This document shows positions 9,505 to 19,896 of a stretch of DNA of 64,000 nt, in pieces. Both the position numbers and the translations under genes were made by a program. Under the pieces are notes generated by a model that saw only the letters and a list, made by a program, of their open reading frames with translations, searched no databases and was not told the origin of the DNA. Source of the stretch: Alteromonas sp. BL110 (GTDB lineage Bacteria; Pseudomonadota; Gammaproteobacteria; Enterobacterales; Alteromonadaceae); the NCBI RefSeq assembly GCF_003443615.1, contig NZ_CP031967.1:1116001-1180000 (forward strand). The letters are read 5' to 3'. The first letter of the stretch is position 1, and each line of letters begins with the position of its first letter.

Positions 9505-11127
9505 ATGTGGTTACGAAAATTTAGTTTGATTCAACGTCTGGGCATTATCGTTGCCCTAATAACGCTGTTGTTTGTACTCCTTACTACTGTTGTCCTAAAC
9601 AGGCACTACGAAGCATTAAAGCAAAAATCTTATGATGAAAATCAACACTTGGTTGAAGTAGTTCATACTATGCTTGCCAGCTTCGAAGCACGCACGGACG
9701 TAGACGAGTCAACGGCTAAACGACAGGCGCTAGAAGCAGTAAAAGCACTGCGATATGACGGCAGTAACTATTTTTGGATCCAAGACCAAACCCCCTCTAT
9801 GGTTATGCATCCCATTAAGCCCGCTCTCGACGGTAAAGACCTAAGATCATTTAAAGACGGAAACGGCAAAACCTTTTTTATAGAAATGGCGCAAAAAGTG
9901 AAAACCAATGGGGATGGCTTTGTCGATTATGTGTGGCCTCTTCCAGGCGAAGAAACACCTACTGACAAAATTTCCTATGTAAAAGAGTTTAAACCTTGGG
10001 GCTGGACCGTAGGTTCAGGAATATATCTTACAAACCTTGAAGAAGAGTTCGCACATCTTCGCAACCTCATTGTGGTGTTTTGCTTAGTGAGCATTGTACT
10101 GGTTGTACTACTTGTATATGTAATAGGTGGAAGCATTGTAAAACCAGTCCAAGAAGTGACTGAGCGTATGAAAGATATTTCCCAAGGAGAAGGAGACCTC
10201 ACCCGCTCCCTTCCTGAAACTGGGCAAGACGAAATTACACGCTTAGCGCGCTACTTCAACGAGTATACCGATAAAATGCGCCAGTCTTTGATTGGTATTC
10301 GAGAAAATATCAGCTCCCTTACCCAGCAAGCTGAACTCGTAGAATCATCCAGCCAAAATAGTAATGCACAAGCGCAAACACAAAACGAAAATATGCTGCA
10401 GGTTGCCGCAGCAATGGAGGAAATGACCACGCAGATTAACGACGTAAGCAGCAATGCGGACTCTGCGGAGAAGAGTACAAGTAGTGCTCGAGGGAACGTT
10501 CAAAACGGTGCAGCAGTGGTAGATAGTACGGTACAAGATATCCGCTCATTGACTTCTGACATAGAAAGCGTGAGCAACGTAGTGACTGAACTTGCTGCGC
10601 AAACAGATAGTATCGGAGCTGTGCTAGACGTAATTCGAGGCATTGCGGAACAAACCAACTTACTCGCCCTTAATGCCGCGATTGAAGCAGCTCGGGCCGG
10701 TGAACAAGGAAGAGGCTTCGCCGTAGTAGCAGATGAAGTTCGCACCTTAGCAAGTCGAACCGGACAAAGTACCGATGAAATTCAAGCTATGATTGAGAAG
10801 TTACAGAATAACGCGAAAAGTGCGGTAGACGCTGTACAAATCAGTCAGTCTGCGTCAGCCAAAACCGTAGACAATGCCATACAAGCAAACCAGAATCTTC
10901 AAGAAGCTGACCGCTTAATGACGGAAATTGCTGATATGAGCAGCGAAATTGCTCGGGCTACTGAACAGCAAGCAGAGGCTGCCACTGAAGCGAATATGCG
11001 TATAAACGCCTTGTCAGGGGCTGCCGATAGTAGCTTGAAAACCGCTGATGAGCTGGCAGCTGCAAGCCAAGCACTTAAAAGCAGTTGTTTAGCAATCATG
11101 GATATAGCCAACCGTTTTAAGCTGTAA
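9505..11127 (+). CDS. methyl-accepting chemotaxis protein with a single-Cache sensor domain
   Basis: About 540 residues. Two membrane helices (about 10-28 and 190-210) flank a periplasmic sensor with the single-Cache signature ([35 protein letters not shown]), a fold that usually binds small organic acids. A HAMP domain follows (about 210-262), then the signalling hairpin with the conserved tip [21 protein letters not shown] near residue 390. It senses a ligand and controls CheA. An upstream in-frame TTG at 9499 would add two residues, but the ATG at 9505 is more likely. The ligand cannot be read from the sequence. It is a single-gene unit. Confidence 0.93.
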   Translation: MWLRKFSLIQRLGIIVALITLLFVLLTTVVLNRHYEALKQKSYDENQHLVEVVHTMLASFEARTDVDESTAKRQALEAVKALRYDGSNYFWIQDQTPSMVMHPIKPALDGKDLRSFKDGNGKTFFIEMAQKVKTNGDGFVDYVWPLPGEETPTDKISYVKEFKPWGWTVGSGIYLTNLEEEFAHLRNLIVVFCLVSIVLVVLLVYVIGGSIVKPVQEVTERMKDISQGEGDLTRSLPETGQDEITRLARYFNEYTDKMRQSLIGIRENISSLTQQAELVESSSQNSNAQAQTQNENMLQVAAAMEEMTTQINDVSSNADSAEKSTSSARGNVQNGAAVVDSTVQDIRSLTSDIESVSNVVTELAAQTDSIGAVLDVIRGIAEQTNLLALNAAIEAARAGEQGRGFAVVADEVRTLASRTGQSTDEIQAMIEKLQNNAKSAVDAVQISQSASAKTVDNAIQANQNLQEADRLMTEIADMSSEIARATEQQAEAATEANMRINALSGAADSSLKTADELAAASQALKSSCLAIMDIANRFKL

Positions 11128-11458
11128 ACCTTTCTATCGAATGCGGCCTGTAAGCCCGCGAAGCAATTCGCACATGTTCAGGCCGCTTAGACCTTACTTT
11201 ATGCTTTTCCTCGCTTTAACTCTTACTTCTAATGCCATTATTTTCGAGACTAAAAACGAAACTTTGTAACATTTAGGCGCTCTTAAAGCATCAGTGATAA
11301 GCTCTGCATGTGGAACAAAAGGTCTCAGTGCATTACACTCAGAAGCACATCAAGTGGCCGTGTGCCGATTTCTGCTTTGCGATCGGCTATGCCAATGTAA
11401 TTCGGCAGTGGCTTAAGCGCTTGTAATGTTAGACGCGTATCAAATCAAGGAGTTGAAT
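11128..11458. other. intergenic region with a hairpin after the chemoreceptor gene
   Basis: An 8-bp inverted repeat, GCGGCCTG (11143-11150) and CAGGCCGC (11179-11186), lies 16 bp after the stop. The loop is 28 nt and there is no clean T-tract, so it is only a weak terminator candidate. Nothing else was recognised before the ribosome site at about 11446-11452. Confidence 0.4.
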
Positions 11459-13174
11459 ATGAGTAGTGGTTCTAAGGGTAAGCCTATTTTATTATGGGTT
11501 GCCGGTTTTTTTGTGTTGCTATTCTTGGTGTACTTTTTGTTCGCCAACACCATTATAAAATCTATTCTTGAGTCCAAATTAGGGGAGTCATACGGCGCCG
11601 AAGTCAACATTGAAGAATTCGACCACTCGCTTTTCCCAACTACCGTTACGCTAAAAGGGATCGCGCTAACCAACCCAACCAAACCAAAACATAACCAAGT
11701 TTTCGTGGGTGAAGCTAATGCGGACGTCGAATTGAAGCCGCTGCTTGATGATCAAGTTATTGTTAATAACCTAAACCTACTTAAAGTACAGTTTGATACT
11801 GAGCGTGAGTCGGAAGGTGAAGTATATCGCGTTCCAGAGCGTTCATTGTCGTTTGATGAAATTAAAGCAAAAGCTCAAGAGGCCGTGCCTACGGTTGATG
11901 AACTACTTGAACGCAACCCGCTAAAAACGACGGCTGCTATCGAAAATGCTAAGTCTGCCTACGAAACGTATGGGAAAGGCCTTAAAGATGATTATGAATC
12001 TTTGCCTGACAAAGCGCGTATTGACTACTACAAAACACAGGTCGCTCAGCTAAAAGAAACTAACTACAAAGACCCGCAGGCTCTGGTTCAGGCGAAATCT
12101 TCGTTTGATAAATTAAAAGAAGAAATGCAGGCCGACCGCGCGCTTATTAGCAGTTTCACCGAAAAAGCAAGTGATGCCAAACAAGCCTTAAGTGAAAGTG
12201 TTGAAGCACTCAAAAAAGCACCTCAGGAAGACTATGCTTTACTAAAAGGTGTTATTGCGGGTGATCAAGCCGCCCTTTCGCAGGTGACATATTTTGTATT
12301 TGGTGACAAAGCTGCGGAATACACCGAATACCTGATGGCCGCAATGCAAATAGTTATGCCGCTTATTCAGGGCGAAGAAAAAAGCGAAGCGCCTGCCGAA
12401 GTACCCTCAATTTTAGTAAAAGAAGCTAATGTCTCGGTACTATGGCAAAACGAATCTATCACTAGCAAGTGGAACAATATCACTAACGTACACGAAGTAT
12501 TTGGTAATCCAACCACCTTTACTATTGAAGCAGCTGGCGACTTATTAAAGTCGTTTACCTCTAGCGGTGAATTTTGGATTGATGGCGAAGGCGTTGACGC
12601 TAGCCAAGTATGGGAGCTAGCTGGCGTGAATATGTCTGACATTTCTTTTAGCGGCAATGAAGCACTCAATGCGGTGCTTAAATCAGCGCTGATGAAAACC
12701 AATGGGTCGATGAAAGTGACTGATAACATGCTTACAGGTACAGGCGAAGTCGACCTCCAGCAACTTGTTATGGAAGCAACGGGCACCAGTGATATTACCA
12801 GCGCTATCGCTCAAGCGCTGCAAACCTTAAGTAGCCTAAACATGACCATGCTTCTCGATGGCACCCTTTCTAACCCTGGCTTTAACATTAAGTCTGATCT
12901 TGATAATAAGCTGGCTAAAGCGGCGCTTTCACAGCTTACTGCCAGCCAAAAAGACAAGCTGGATGAATTAAACAACAAACTCAACAGCATGATAAGTAAC
13001 GAGCAATCATTGCTATCAGGCGAGCTTGTTGACGTAAACAGTATGCTTAGCGCAGCCCAAGGCGACAGTGCCGCCCTTCAGGAGCTGCTTCAAGCTCAAC
13101 TTAACAACGTTGTTGAGCAGCAAAAAAGTAAGCTGTTTGATAAATTGAAGGGAAAATTGGGCCAAGGTGAATAA
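11459..13174 (+). CDS. membrane-anchored protein of unknown function (TIGR03545-like, AsmA-flavoured)
   Basis: 571 residues from the ATG at 11459, chosen because AAGGAG at about 11447-11452 precedes it; the ATG at 11426 has no ribosome site. One N-terminal membrane helix (LWVAGFFVLLFLVYFLFA) is followed by a periplasmic part. This part opens with a short beta region like the start of AsmA-type lipid-transport proteins (VNIEEFDHSLFPTTVTLKGI), then a long charged helical stretch (about 110-280), and a second beta-rich region repeating the AsmA-like pattern (GTGEVDLQQL, LDGTLSNPGFNIKSDL). I assign it to the TIGR03545 type from memory. Molecular function is unknown. A strong terminator follows. 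Confidence 0.7.
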   Translation: MSSGSKGKPILLWVAGFFVLLFLVYFLFANTIIKSILESKLGESYGAEVNIEEFDHSLFPTTVTLKGIALTNPTKPKHNQVFVGEANADVELKPLLDDQVIVNNLNLLKVQFDTERESEGEVYRVPERSLSFDEIKAKAQEAVPTVDELLERNPLKTTAAIENAKSAYETYGKGLKDDYESLPDKARIDYYKTQVAQLKETNYKDPQALVQAKSSFDKLKEEMQADRALISSFTEKASDAKQALSESVEALKKAPQEDYALLKGVIAGDQAALSQVTYFVFGDKAAEYTEYLMAAMQIVMPLIQGEEKSEAPAEVPSILVKEANVSVLWQNESITSKWNNITNVHEVFGNPTTFTIEAAGDLLKSFTSSGEFWIDGEGVDASQVWELAGVNMSDISFSGNEALNAVLKSALMKTNGSMKVTDNMLTGTGEVDLQQLVMEATGTSDITSAIAQALQTLSSLNMTMLLDGTLSNPGFNIKSDLDNKLAKAALSQLTASQKDKLDELNNKLNSMISNEQSLLSGELVDVNSMLSAAQGDSAALQELLQAQLNNVVEQQKSKLFDKLKGKLGQGE

Positions 13175-13216
13175 TGCGCCTTTGACTCGACGCTGCTTCG
13201 CGGCATAATAAGACAC

Positions 13217-13245
13217 AGCAGAGGCGAAGAGCCTCTGCTTTTTTT
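13217..13245 (+). terminator. Rho-independent terminator
   Basis: A perfect 9-bp stem AGCAGAGGC / GCCTCTGCT with loop GAAGA is followed by seven T residues. It ends the unit beginning at 11459 and insulates the ftsB operon. Confidence 0.92.
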
Positions 13246-13273
13246 CCGCTTAACCACATTGTCAGGTGAATCT

Positions 13274-13564
13274 GTGTTACAAGGTAAATGGCTTCCCATT
13301 GTATTGATAGTACTGCTTGGTCTATTGCAATACAGGCTATGGTTTGGAAAAAATAGTATTCCCGATTACTTCAACCGAAAACAAGAAGTTCACTCTCAAG
13401 CCCTTCAAAATGCCAACCTCGCTCAGCGCAATGCCCTACTTAAAGCTGATATTAGCGATTTAAAAATTGGTCTAGAAGCCATTGAAGAAAGAGCCCGAAA
13501 TGAACTCGGTCTGATTAAAAAGGGAGAAACCTTCTACCGTATTTTGCCCGCAGATTCTAAGTGA
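13274..13564 (+). CDS. ftsB: cell division protein FtsB
   Basis: 96 residues from the GTG at 13274, which has an AGGTG ribosome site about 6 bases upstream; an in-frame TTG at 13259 would add five residues. One N-terminal membrane helix (PIVLIVLLGLLQYRLWFG) leads into a periplasmic coiled coil (about 30-70). The C-terminal part has the family segment ERARNELGLIKKGETFYRI. FtsB joins FtsL and FtsQ in the divisome. It heads the conserved operon and overlaps ispD by 4 bp. Confidence 0.93.
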   Translation: MLQGKWLPIVLIVLLGLLQYRLWFGKNSIPDYFNRKQEVHSQALQNANLAQRNALLKADISDLKIGLEAIEERARNELGLIKKGETFYRILPADSK

Positions 13565-14322
13565 AGAAAATGACATCGCCCCGCGTTGTTGCGGTTATCC
13601 CCGCAGCCGGAGTTGGCAGCCGAATGAAAGCCGACCGTCCCAAACAATACCTTACCTTAAACGGTAAAACTATTCTTGAACACACCATAGACGCGTTGTT
13701 AACCCACCCATTAGTTAACGAGGTTGTGGTGGCCATTAGCCCAGGCGATGCATACTTTGATACCTATAGATTGCGGGAAAAACCAATTCACGTGGTAGAT
13801 GGTGGCAAAGAACGAGCTGACAGCGTACTCAACGGCATCATGTCTTTGGGCGAGGATGATTGGGCTTTAGTGCATGATGCTGCCCGCCCGTGTATTGAAA
13901 AGAGCGATATTTCAGCGCTTATTGCCTTGATAGACAATGAGTCGGTGGCTGGTGGTATCCTGGCAACCCCCGTTAGAGATACCATGAAGCGAGTTGCGCC
14001 TAATACTGATACTAGTATTATTTCTCACACTGAGGACAGAGACGGCCTGTGGCATGCGCTAACCCCACAGCTTTTTCCCGCAATACTTTTAAAGCGAGCC
14101 CTTCAGGAAGGTTTAGCAAAAGGCGCAGCGATTACTGACGAAGCGTCGGCTATGGAGCTTGCTGGCTACAAGGTAGCTATGGTTAATGGAAGCCCAGCAA
14201 ATATTAAAATTACCCACCCAGCCGACCTTCCTTTGGCAGAATTCTATCTTAAGCAAAAATTTAGCGCGCAAGGCGATAATCTACAAAGCCATAACGCGCA
14301 AGATAAAAAGGCAAACTTATAA
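13561..14322 (+). CDS. ispD: 2-C-methyl-D-erythritol 4-phosphate cytidylyltransferase
   Basis: 253 residues. IspD couples CTP to methylerythritol phosphate in the non-mevalonate isoprenoid pathway. The N-terminal CTP-binding motif is [20 protein letters not shown], and VHDAARPC is the conserved central loop. The C-terminus ([16 protein letters not shown]) is typical. The GTG at 13561 overlaps the ftsB stop; an ATG three codons later is an alternative start. It abuts ispF by one base, so the two pathway enzymes are coupled. Confidence 0.95.
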   Translation: MKKMTSPRVVAVIPAAGVGSRMKADRPKQYLTLNGKTILEHTIDALLTHPLVNEVVVAISPGDAYFDTYRLREKPIHVVDGGKERADSVLNGIMSLGEDDWALVHDAARPCIEKSDISALIALIDNESVAGGILATPVRDTMKRVAPNTDTSIISHTEDRDGLWHALTPQLFPAILLKRALQEGLAKGAAITDEASAMELAGYKVAMVNGSPANIKITHPADLPLAEFYLKQKFSAQGDNLQSHNAQDKKANL

Positions 14323-14795
14323 TGCGAATAGGACACGGTTTTGATGTACACAAATTTGGCGGCGACGGCCCCATCACCATAGGTGGCGTGCGCATCGACT
14401 ACAAACAAGGCCTTGTGGCACATTCTGATGGCGACGTGTTGCTTCATGCACTTTGCGATGCAATGCTAGGTGCGGCAGCATTGGGGGATATCGGCAAGCA
14501 TTTCCCTGATACAGACGATGCTTATGCAGGTGCAGACAGTCGCGTACTGCTGCGCCACGTAGTGAATGTAGTAAAAGAAAAAGGCTACAAATTAAGCAAT
14601 GCCGATATGACGATAGTGGCCCAGGCGCCCAAAATGGCCCCGCATATTAAAGCTATGCGCGAGATCATCGCGCAAGACTGCAATGTAGCGCTTGACGACA
14701 TTAATGTTAAAGCAACGACGACTGAAAAACTCGGTTACACCGGCCGCAAAGAAGGCATTGCCTCTCATGCTGTCGTGCTATTGGAAAAACTATGA
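14322..14795 (+). CDS. ispF: 2-C-methyl-D-erythritol 2,4-cyclodiphosphate synthase
   Basis: 157 residues, the normal length. IspF cyclises CDP-ME-2-phosphate with release of CMP. The zinc ligands are in GHGFDVHKF and in [36 protein letters not shown] closes the trimer core near the C-terminus. The start ATG overlaps the ispD stop codon (TAATG), and truD overlaps the end by 4 bp. Confidence 0.97.
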   Translation: MRIGHGFDVHKFGGDGPITIGGVRIDYKQGLVAHSDGDVLLHALCDAMLGAAALGDIGKHFPDTDDAYAGADSRVLLRHVVNVVKEKGYKLSNADMTIVAQAPKMAPHIKAMREIIAQDCNVALDDINVKATTTEKLGYTGRKEGIASHAVVLLEKL

Positions 14796-15877
14796 AGCCC
14801 TTAAACACTGATCATTGGCAGTACTATTTCACAAAGCCTGTATCTACTGGCATCTTTAAATTCCAAGCCGACGACTTTCAAGTTGTTGAAGATTTAGGCT
14901 ACACGCCCTGCGGCGAAGGCGAGCACCAGTTTGTGTTTATTGAAAAAACCAACACAAATACCGCATTTGTAGCTGAGCAACTGGCGCGCTTCGTTAACCT
15001 GCCACTGCGCCAAATTACTTATGCTGGCCGTAAAGACAAATACGCAGTAACACAACAGTGGTTTGGCATACACGCCCCCGGTAAACCAGATTTCGATTTT
15101 AGCAATTTCGAACTGGAGGGCGTTAAAGTACTCAAACAAATGCGTCACAACAAAAAGCTACGTACGGGTCAACTTAAAGGCAATCACTTTACAATTACTC
15201 TGCGTCAGGTATTACACCCAGAAGCTATTGAAGAGCGTTTGCAAGAAATTACAGAGCACGGGGTACCTAATTACTACGGCGAGCAACGCTTCGGTGTAAT
15301 GCGCTTAAATGATATGGGTGAAGTACAGCGTGGCGGAAATCTGGTAATGGCCGAACGCATGGTAAATGGTGAAACCATCAGGCACCGTAACAAACGCTCT
15401 ATGGCGCTTTCTGCTCTGCGCAGTTGGCTGTTCAATGAAATGCTTTCAACGCGCCTTGAAAAAGGCATATTCGACCAAGTAAACCAAGGCGATGCACTGG
15501 TGCTTTCCGGGTCAAATAGCTTTTTCATTAACGAAGGTGCTGACGGCTCGGAACAGCAACAAGATGCACAACGTCGTTTTACTGCAAAAGACGTGTGCCC
15601 ATCAGCCCCGCTTTGGGGTAAAGGAGCTCTCGTTACGCAAGCTGACGCCTTAGCATTGGAGCAGTCAGTAGCAGCGCAAAATAGTGAAGTTATCGACTTT
15701 TTAAGCCAGTGCGGGTTCGAACAAGAGCGCCGAGCGATAAAAATTTGGCCTTCACAGCTTGAATGGCAGAGTAAGGGTGATACATTTACTATCTCCTTTG
15801 CGCTTCCGAGCGGCTGCTTTGCAACCTCGGTCCTTAGGGAGTGCGTGGAGACCTTATCCCCCATTAACCGGGTTTAA
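14792..15877 (+). CDS. truD: tRNA pseudouridine(13) synthase TruD
   Basis: 361 residues. TruD makes pseudouridine 13 in tRNA-Glu. The TruD motif I region is [14 protein letters not shown], with the catalytic Asp in the RKD segment (residue about 80), and YYGEQRFG is the second family signature. In E. coli surE follows truD and precedes pcm; here the next gene is pcm after an 81-bp gap. The C-terminal half carries a somewhat variable insertion (about 225-270). Confidence 0.95.
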   Translation: MKPLNTDHWQYYFTKPVSTGIFKFQADDFQVVEDLGYTPCGEGEHQFVFIEKTNTNTAFVAEQLARFVNLPLRQITYAGRKDKYAVTQQWFGIHAPGKPDFDFSNFELEGVKVLKQMRHNKKLRTGQLKGNHFTITLRQVLHPEAIEERLQEITEHGVPNYYGEQRFGVMRLNDMGEVQRGGNLVMAERMVNGETIRHRNKRSMALSALRSWLFNEMLSTRLEKGIFDQVNQGDALVLSGSNSFFINEGADGSEQQQDAQRRFTAKDVCPSAPLWGKGALVTQADALALEQSVAAQNSEVIDFLSQCGFEQERRAIKIWPSQLEWQSKGDTFTISFALPSGCFATSVLRECVETLSPINRV

Positions 15878-15958
15878 AAAGTTTTGATAAAAGTGTGGCG
15901 CGCAACAGATTTAACCTCGCGTAGCTGTGAATAAAAATAAAGGAAAGTACGCAACATC

Positions 15959-16594
15959 ATGAGAGCTTCTAGAAAAGGAGACGCGTTAGCACAACTGCTT
16001 TATAACGAGGGAATACGTTCACAAGCAGTATTAAACGCCATTGCTGGTACGCCGCGGGAGAGCTTCTTGCCCGATGCGCTAAAACATAAGGCTTATCAAA
16101 ATACGGCATTGCCTATAGGCCAAGGCCAGACAATTTCGCAGCCTTACATTGTTGCGAAAATGACAGAGCTATTGCTTGATAGCCCCAACAAACCTGAAAA
16201 AGTGCTGGAAATAGGCACAGGCTCCGGTTATCAAACGGCTATTCTTGCACAGCTATTTGCGAAAGTGTTTAGTGTAGAGCGTATTAAATCATTGCAGTTT
16301 CAAGCGAAGCGCCGAATGAATCAACTCGACCTTCACAATATTGCAATGAAACACGGCGATGGTTGGAAAGGCTGGGCATCAAAAGGCCCATACGATGCTA
16401 TTATTGTTACCGCTGCCGCTGCGAGCCTTCCCCAAGATTTGTGCGAACAGCTAAAAGAAGGTGGGCGACTTATAATTCCCGTGGGTAACGAACAACAATC
16501 GTTACTGTGTATTGATAGGATTGAAGGGGAACTTAAAACGTCGACCATTGAATCGGTTCGATTTGTTCCCCTTGTAGCAGGAGAGCTAATGTGA
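15959..16594 (+). CDS. pcm: protein-L-isoaspartate O-methyltransferase
   Basis: 211 residues. Pcm methylates isoaspartyl residues in aged proteins using S-adenosylmethionine. The SAM-binding motif I is [15 protein letters not shown], the substrate-binding segment is [16 protein letters not shown], and GRLIIPVG is the later conserved strand. It starts 81 bp after truD; the usual upstream partner surE is absent. The stop overlaps the start of the next gene (ATGTGA region). Confidence 0.96.
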   Translation: MRASRKGDALAQLLYNEGIRSQAVLNAIAGTPRESFLPDALKHKAYQNTALPIGQGQTISQPYIVAKMTELLLDSPNKPEKVLEIGTGSGYQTAILAQLFAKVFSVERIKSLQFQAKRRMNQLDLHNIAMKHGDGWKGWASKGPYDAIIVTAAAASLPQDLCEQLKEGGRLIIPVGNEQQSLLCIDRIEGELKTSTIESVRFVPLVAGELM

Positions 16595-17169
16595 AGCTTT
16601 TTGAGCCGTGTTATGACATGGCATTACGCTGGGCGAGACATCGCCACGCAACCAAATATTTAGGTGGGTTAAGCTTCTCAGAGTCAGTTTTCTTCCCCAT
16701 TCCTCCTGACGTTATGCTTGCACCTATGGCCTTGTCTCAGCCTAATAAGGCATGGCAGTTTGCTCTGATTACTACCATTGCCTCTATTTTGGGTGGTATT
16801 GCGGGCTACTGGCTTGGTTACTTTGCGTTTGATGCTTGGCTAGCTCCGCTTATAGAAAGCTGGGGGTATACCCATAAAATTGAAACCGCAATGCAATGGT
16901 TTAAAGACTATGGTGTATGGGTAGTCTTCTTAGCGGGTTTCTCGCCCATCCCTTATAAGATCTTCACAGTAAGTGCAGGCTTTTTACAGATGGCATTTCT
17001 TCCCTTTATTCTTGCATCAGCGGTAGGACGTGGCGCGCGATTCTTCTTGGTCGCTGCACTTATGCGCTGGGGAGGGGCCGCAATGGAGCAAAAGCTAAGA
17101 CAGTATGTAGAAGTGCTTGGGTGGGCAGTTGTCATCCTTGTAGTACTCGCCTATTTACTGCTGCGATGA
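16591..17169 (+). CDS. yqaA: YqaA-family (SNARE-associated/DedA-like) inner-membrane protein
   Basis: 192 residues with four to five membrane segments. Family landmarks are [15 protein letters not shown] near the N-terminus and the re-entrant [19 protein letters not shown] segment, where DedA-superfamily proteins place their functional Pro and Arg residues. Members are thought to help lipid or envelope homeostasis; this one is unassigned. The gene begins with GTG overlapping pcm by 4 bp and ends one base before nlpD, so it is fully embedded in the rpoS operon, as in other Alteromonadales. Confidence 0.88.
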   Translation: MKLFEPCYDMALRWARHRHATKYLGGLSFSESVFFPIPPDVMLAPMALSQPNKAWQFALITTIASILGGIAGYWLGYFAFDAWLAPLIESWGYTHKIETAMQWFKDYGVWVVFLAGFSPIPYKIFTVSAGFLQMAFLPFILASAVGRGARFFLVAALMRWGGAAMEQKLRQYVEVLGWAVVILVVLAYLLLR

Positions 17170-17170
17170 T

Positions 17171-18040
17171 ATGCATAAGCCTCTTTTTTATATAGGTTTT
17201 TTGTTATATATTTGTGTACTTATCGGGGGGTGTGCAGGAAGAAAAGCACCAGCCCCTGTTGTTTTATTAAATAGCCAAGTTTCGGATGGAACCGAGGAAT
17301 ACACAAAAAATACCTATAAAGTACAACGAGGCGACACCCTTTACGCAGTAGCTTGGTACACCGGAAACGACTATCGCGATCTAGCAAAATACAACCAGTT
17401 ATCAGCCCCTTACACCATTTTCCCTGGTCAAACTTTAAAGGTTACACCACCCTCAAATGTAGCTGCAGTCCCCATAAAATCTAAGGTTAAGACTAAACAG
17501 TCAGCAACTCCGACCACTCCAAAAGTAGACAAAAGTTTGGTTGACCGCCCATCGCCACAAGCGTATCGTGAAAGTGAAAAAGTTGTTAAGCCACAAAAAG
17601 TTACGACTGTCAAGAAGCCGTCACAAAGCGTCAAAAAACAAACGCCAACGAGCTTCCCAAGCAAAGTACAAAAGTGGGTATGGCCAGCAGAAGGTAAGTT
17701 AGTTGATACCTTCAGTAAGTCAGAGTCAGGCAACAAAGGAATTGATATTGCTGGTGCTAAAGGCAGTAAAGTTGTCGCAGCAGCAGATGGAAAAGTTGTT
17801 TACTCAGGGAGTGCCTTAAGAGGTTACGGTAAGTTAGTTATTATCAAACATACCGATACTTTCTTAAGTGCTTACGCCTACAACGACACTATTTTAGTTA
17901 AAGAACGAGAATGGGTGTCAGCGGGGCAGCAAATTGCAACCATGGGTGATAGCGGAACAAATTCGGTAAAACTTCACTTTGAAGTTAGGTATAGAGGGAA
18001 ATCATTAGACCCGATGAAATACCTGCCAGTATTAAAATAA
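17171..18040 (+). CDS. nlpD: NlpD-type lipoprotein, activator of a cell-division amidase
   Basis: 289 residues. A signal peptide with lipobox (IGGC, Cys about 21) directs it to the envelope. A LysM peptidoglycan-binding domain spans about 50-95 (YKVQRGDTLYAVAWYTGNDYRDLAKYN). A basic Pro/Lys linker follows, then a LytM/M23 domain (about 165-289). The LytM zinc ligands are degenerate: KGIDIAGA lacks the first His and LHFEVR has only one His. That fits an amidase activator of AmiC rather than an active peptidase. As in E. coli, it should contain promoters for rpoS. Confidence 0.92.
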   Translation: MHKPLFYIGFLLYICVLIGGCAGRKAPAPVVLLNSQVSDGTEEYTKNTYKVQRGDTLYAVAWYTGNDYRDLAKYNQLSAPYTIFPGQTLKVTPPSNVAAVPIKSKVKTKQSATPTTPKVDKSLVDRPSPQAYRESEKVVKPQKVTTVKKPSQSVKKQTPTSFPSKVQKWVWPAEGKLVDTFSKSESGNKGIDIAGAKGSKVVAAADGKVVYSGSALRGYGKLVIIKHTDTFLSAYAYNDTILVKEREWVSAGQQIATMGDSGTNSVKLHFEVRYRGKSLDPMKYLPVLK

Positions 18041-18109
18041 TAAAAATAAATAACAATAAAAAAAGACAAAGGAGAAACGTCATAAGGTAAACCTTGTAGC
18101 AGGAGATTC

Positions 18110-19105
18110 ATGATGGGTAAGTCAAATAAAGCCTTGGAATCAAAACCGCAAGATGACTTAGATGTCATCGATATGCCAGCTGATATGAAAGCTGACGAAA
18201 CCTTAACCAACGACGCTGAACTAGAAAATGACGATGCCATTTTCAGTCAGGATGACCAACCTAAAAACCTAGATGCCACACAGCTTTATCTAGGCGAGAT
18301 TGGTTTTTCACCACTGCTAACCGCAGAAGAAGAAGTTTATTTTGCGCGCCGCTCACTGAAAGGCTGCGAAGCCTCTCGCAAACGTATGATTGTTAGCAAC
18401 CTTCGCCTTGTTGTTAAGATTGCTCGCCGTTATAACAACCGTGGATTAGCACTTCTCGATTTAATTGAAGAAGGTAATTTGGGTCTAATTCGTGCAGTGG
18501 AAAAGTTTGATCCTGAACGCGGATTCCGCTTTTCAACGTATGCAACCTGGTGGATTCGCCAAACTATTGAACGCGCTATTATGAATCAAACGCGTACTAT
18601 TCGTTTGCCAATTCACGTAGTAAAAGAATTAAACGTTTATTTACGTGCTTCTCGTGAACTTTCACAAAAGCTTGACCATGAGCCAACTGCAGAAGAAATT
18701 GCGGCAGCACTTGATAAGCCAGTGGAAGATGTAACGAAGATGCTTCGTTTAAATGAACGTATTACCTCTGTCGATACACCTATTGGCGGAGAAAATGATA
18801 AAGCACTGCTTGATATTATTGCTGATGAGAAAGAGTTTAGCCCTGAAGAGAGCTTACAAGACTCTGATATTAAGAGTAATATTGTCACTTGGCTTGAAGA
18901 GCTAAATCCTAAGCAGCGCGAGGTACTCGCTCGCCGTTTTGGTCTTATGGGATATGAACCTTCAACTCTTGAAGATGTAGGTGCAGAGATTGGCTTAACA
19001 CGCGAGCGTGTTCGTCAAATTCAAGTGGAAGCACTTCGACGCCTTCGGGATATGCTGGGTCACCAAGGTCTTTCATTAGAGAACTTGTTCGACCAAATGA
19101 AGTAG
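18110..19105 (+). CDS. rpoS: RNA polymerase sigma factor RpoS
   Basis: 331 residues. It has sigma region 1.2 ([19 protein letters not shown]), region 2 with [20 protein letters not shown] and [11 protein letters not shown] for -10 recognition, region 3, and region 4 with the helix-turn-helix [19 protein letters not shown]. It directs stationary-phase and stress genes. Two adjacent ATG codons at 18110 and 18113 follow AGGAG; the second has the better spacing (7 bases). The acidic N-terminus (about 15-45) is longer than in E. coli. A strong terminator follows. Confidence 0.97.
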   Translation: MMGKSNKALESKPQDDLDVIDMPADMKADETLTNDAELENDDAIFSQDDQPKNLDATQLYLGEIGFSPLLTAEEEVYFARRSLKGCEASRKRMIVSNLRLVVKIARRYNNRGLALLDLIEEGNLGLIRAVEKFDPERGFRFSTYATWWIRQTIERAIMNQTRTIRLPIHVVKELNVYLRASRELSQKLDHEPTAEEIAAALDKPVEDVTKMLRLNERITSVDTPIGGENDKALLDIIADEKEFSPEESLQDSDIKSNIVTWLEELNPKQREVLARRFGLMGYEPSTLEDVGAEIGLTRERVRQIQVEALRRLRDMLGHQGLSLENLFDQMK

Positions 19106-19133
19106 CTCCTGCTCACATTGTAGAGTAACGCTG

Positions 19134-19190
19134 AAATGCCAGTGTTGTGACGCTCTTAAACGAGCGTTTCAACACTGGCATTTTTTTATT
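19134..19190 (+). terminator. Rho-independent terminator of the rpoS operon
   Basis: TGCCAGTGTTG (19137-19147) pairs with CAACACTGGCA (19170-19180), and an inner GACGCTC/GAGCGTT arm extends the stem. Seven T residues follow. Confidence 0.92.
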
Positions 19191-19235
19191 TTAAACTCGA
19201 AGTAACCTAGCAACTCTTCACTAGATCTATCTATA

Positions 19236-19745
19236 TTAGTTTCTCATGAGTGTTACAAAGGTATAAGCATGCGCATTCTTTTCATCGGCGCTATGCGCTT
19301 CTCGTGATACTTCAGTCCAGCGTGCTGCTGCTTTATAATCTGGGAACTGAGTATCCCCCTCTACCGCCAAATCAATATGTGTAAGGTACAAGGTATCCGC
19401 TCTATCTAAAAATGACTGGTAGATAGTGCCGCCACCAATAATCATTACCTCGTCATTTTTTCCACTGTCGTGACTTAGCGCTTTTGCTACTTCAAACGCT
19501 GACTCCGGCGAGTCGACCACAGTAGCGTCAGATAAGCTGTAGTCAGCATTGCTGGTAATAACAATATTTGGCCGCCCAGGAAGTGCTTTGCCAATCGACT
19601 CATAAGTTTTTCGCCCCATGATAACGGCCTTGCCCAGAGTAATAGCTTTAAAATGCTTCAAGTCAGCGGGTAAATGCCACGGCATATCATTGTCTGCGCC
19701 AATAATTCTGTCTTTTGCCATAGCAGCAATCATCGCTATTTTCAT
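19236..19745 (-). CDS. folA: dihydrofolate reductase
   Basis: 169 residues. FolA reduces dihydrofolate with NADPH. The N-terminal MIAAMAKDRIIGADNDMPWHLPADLKHFK carries the catalytic Asp equivalent (PADLKHFK) and the Met20-type loop. GKAVIMGRKTYESIG and MIIGGGTIYQSFL are the cofactor-binding segments. It is a single gene, convergent with rpoS. The length matches chromosomal FolA rather than plasmid trimethoprim-resistant forms. Confidence 0.96.
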   Translation of the reverse strand: MKIAMIAAMAKDRIIGADNDMPWHLPADLKHFKAITLGKAVIMGRKTYESIGKALPGRPNIVITSNADYSLSDATVVDSPESAFEVAKALSHDSGKNDEVMIIGGGTIYQSFLDRADTLYLTHIDLAVEGDTQFPDYKAAARWTEVSREAHSADEKNAHAYTFVTLMRN

Positions 19746-19832
19746 TTTTTACACCTTCAGGCTAAGTTCCAATTCTTCAAGGTGAAGTATATCAACATCA
19801 AATAGGAAATGCGCCAAACCCTTGAAGCAAAC

Positions 19833-19851
19833 AATAACAATTATCATTTGC
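19833..19851 (+). promoter_or_regulatory. possible Fur box
   Basis: By eye, AATAACAATTATCATTTGC matches about 13 of 19 positions of the classical Fur box. It sits 45 bp before the ATG of the small gene at 19897, a plausible operator position. There is no independent support. Confidence 0.4.
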
Positions 19852-19896
19852 ATGTGCTATAAAAGTATTTTAGTGTAGAGCTAGGAGGTGGCTATA

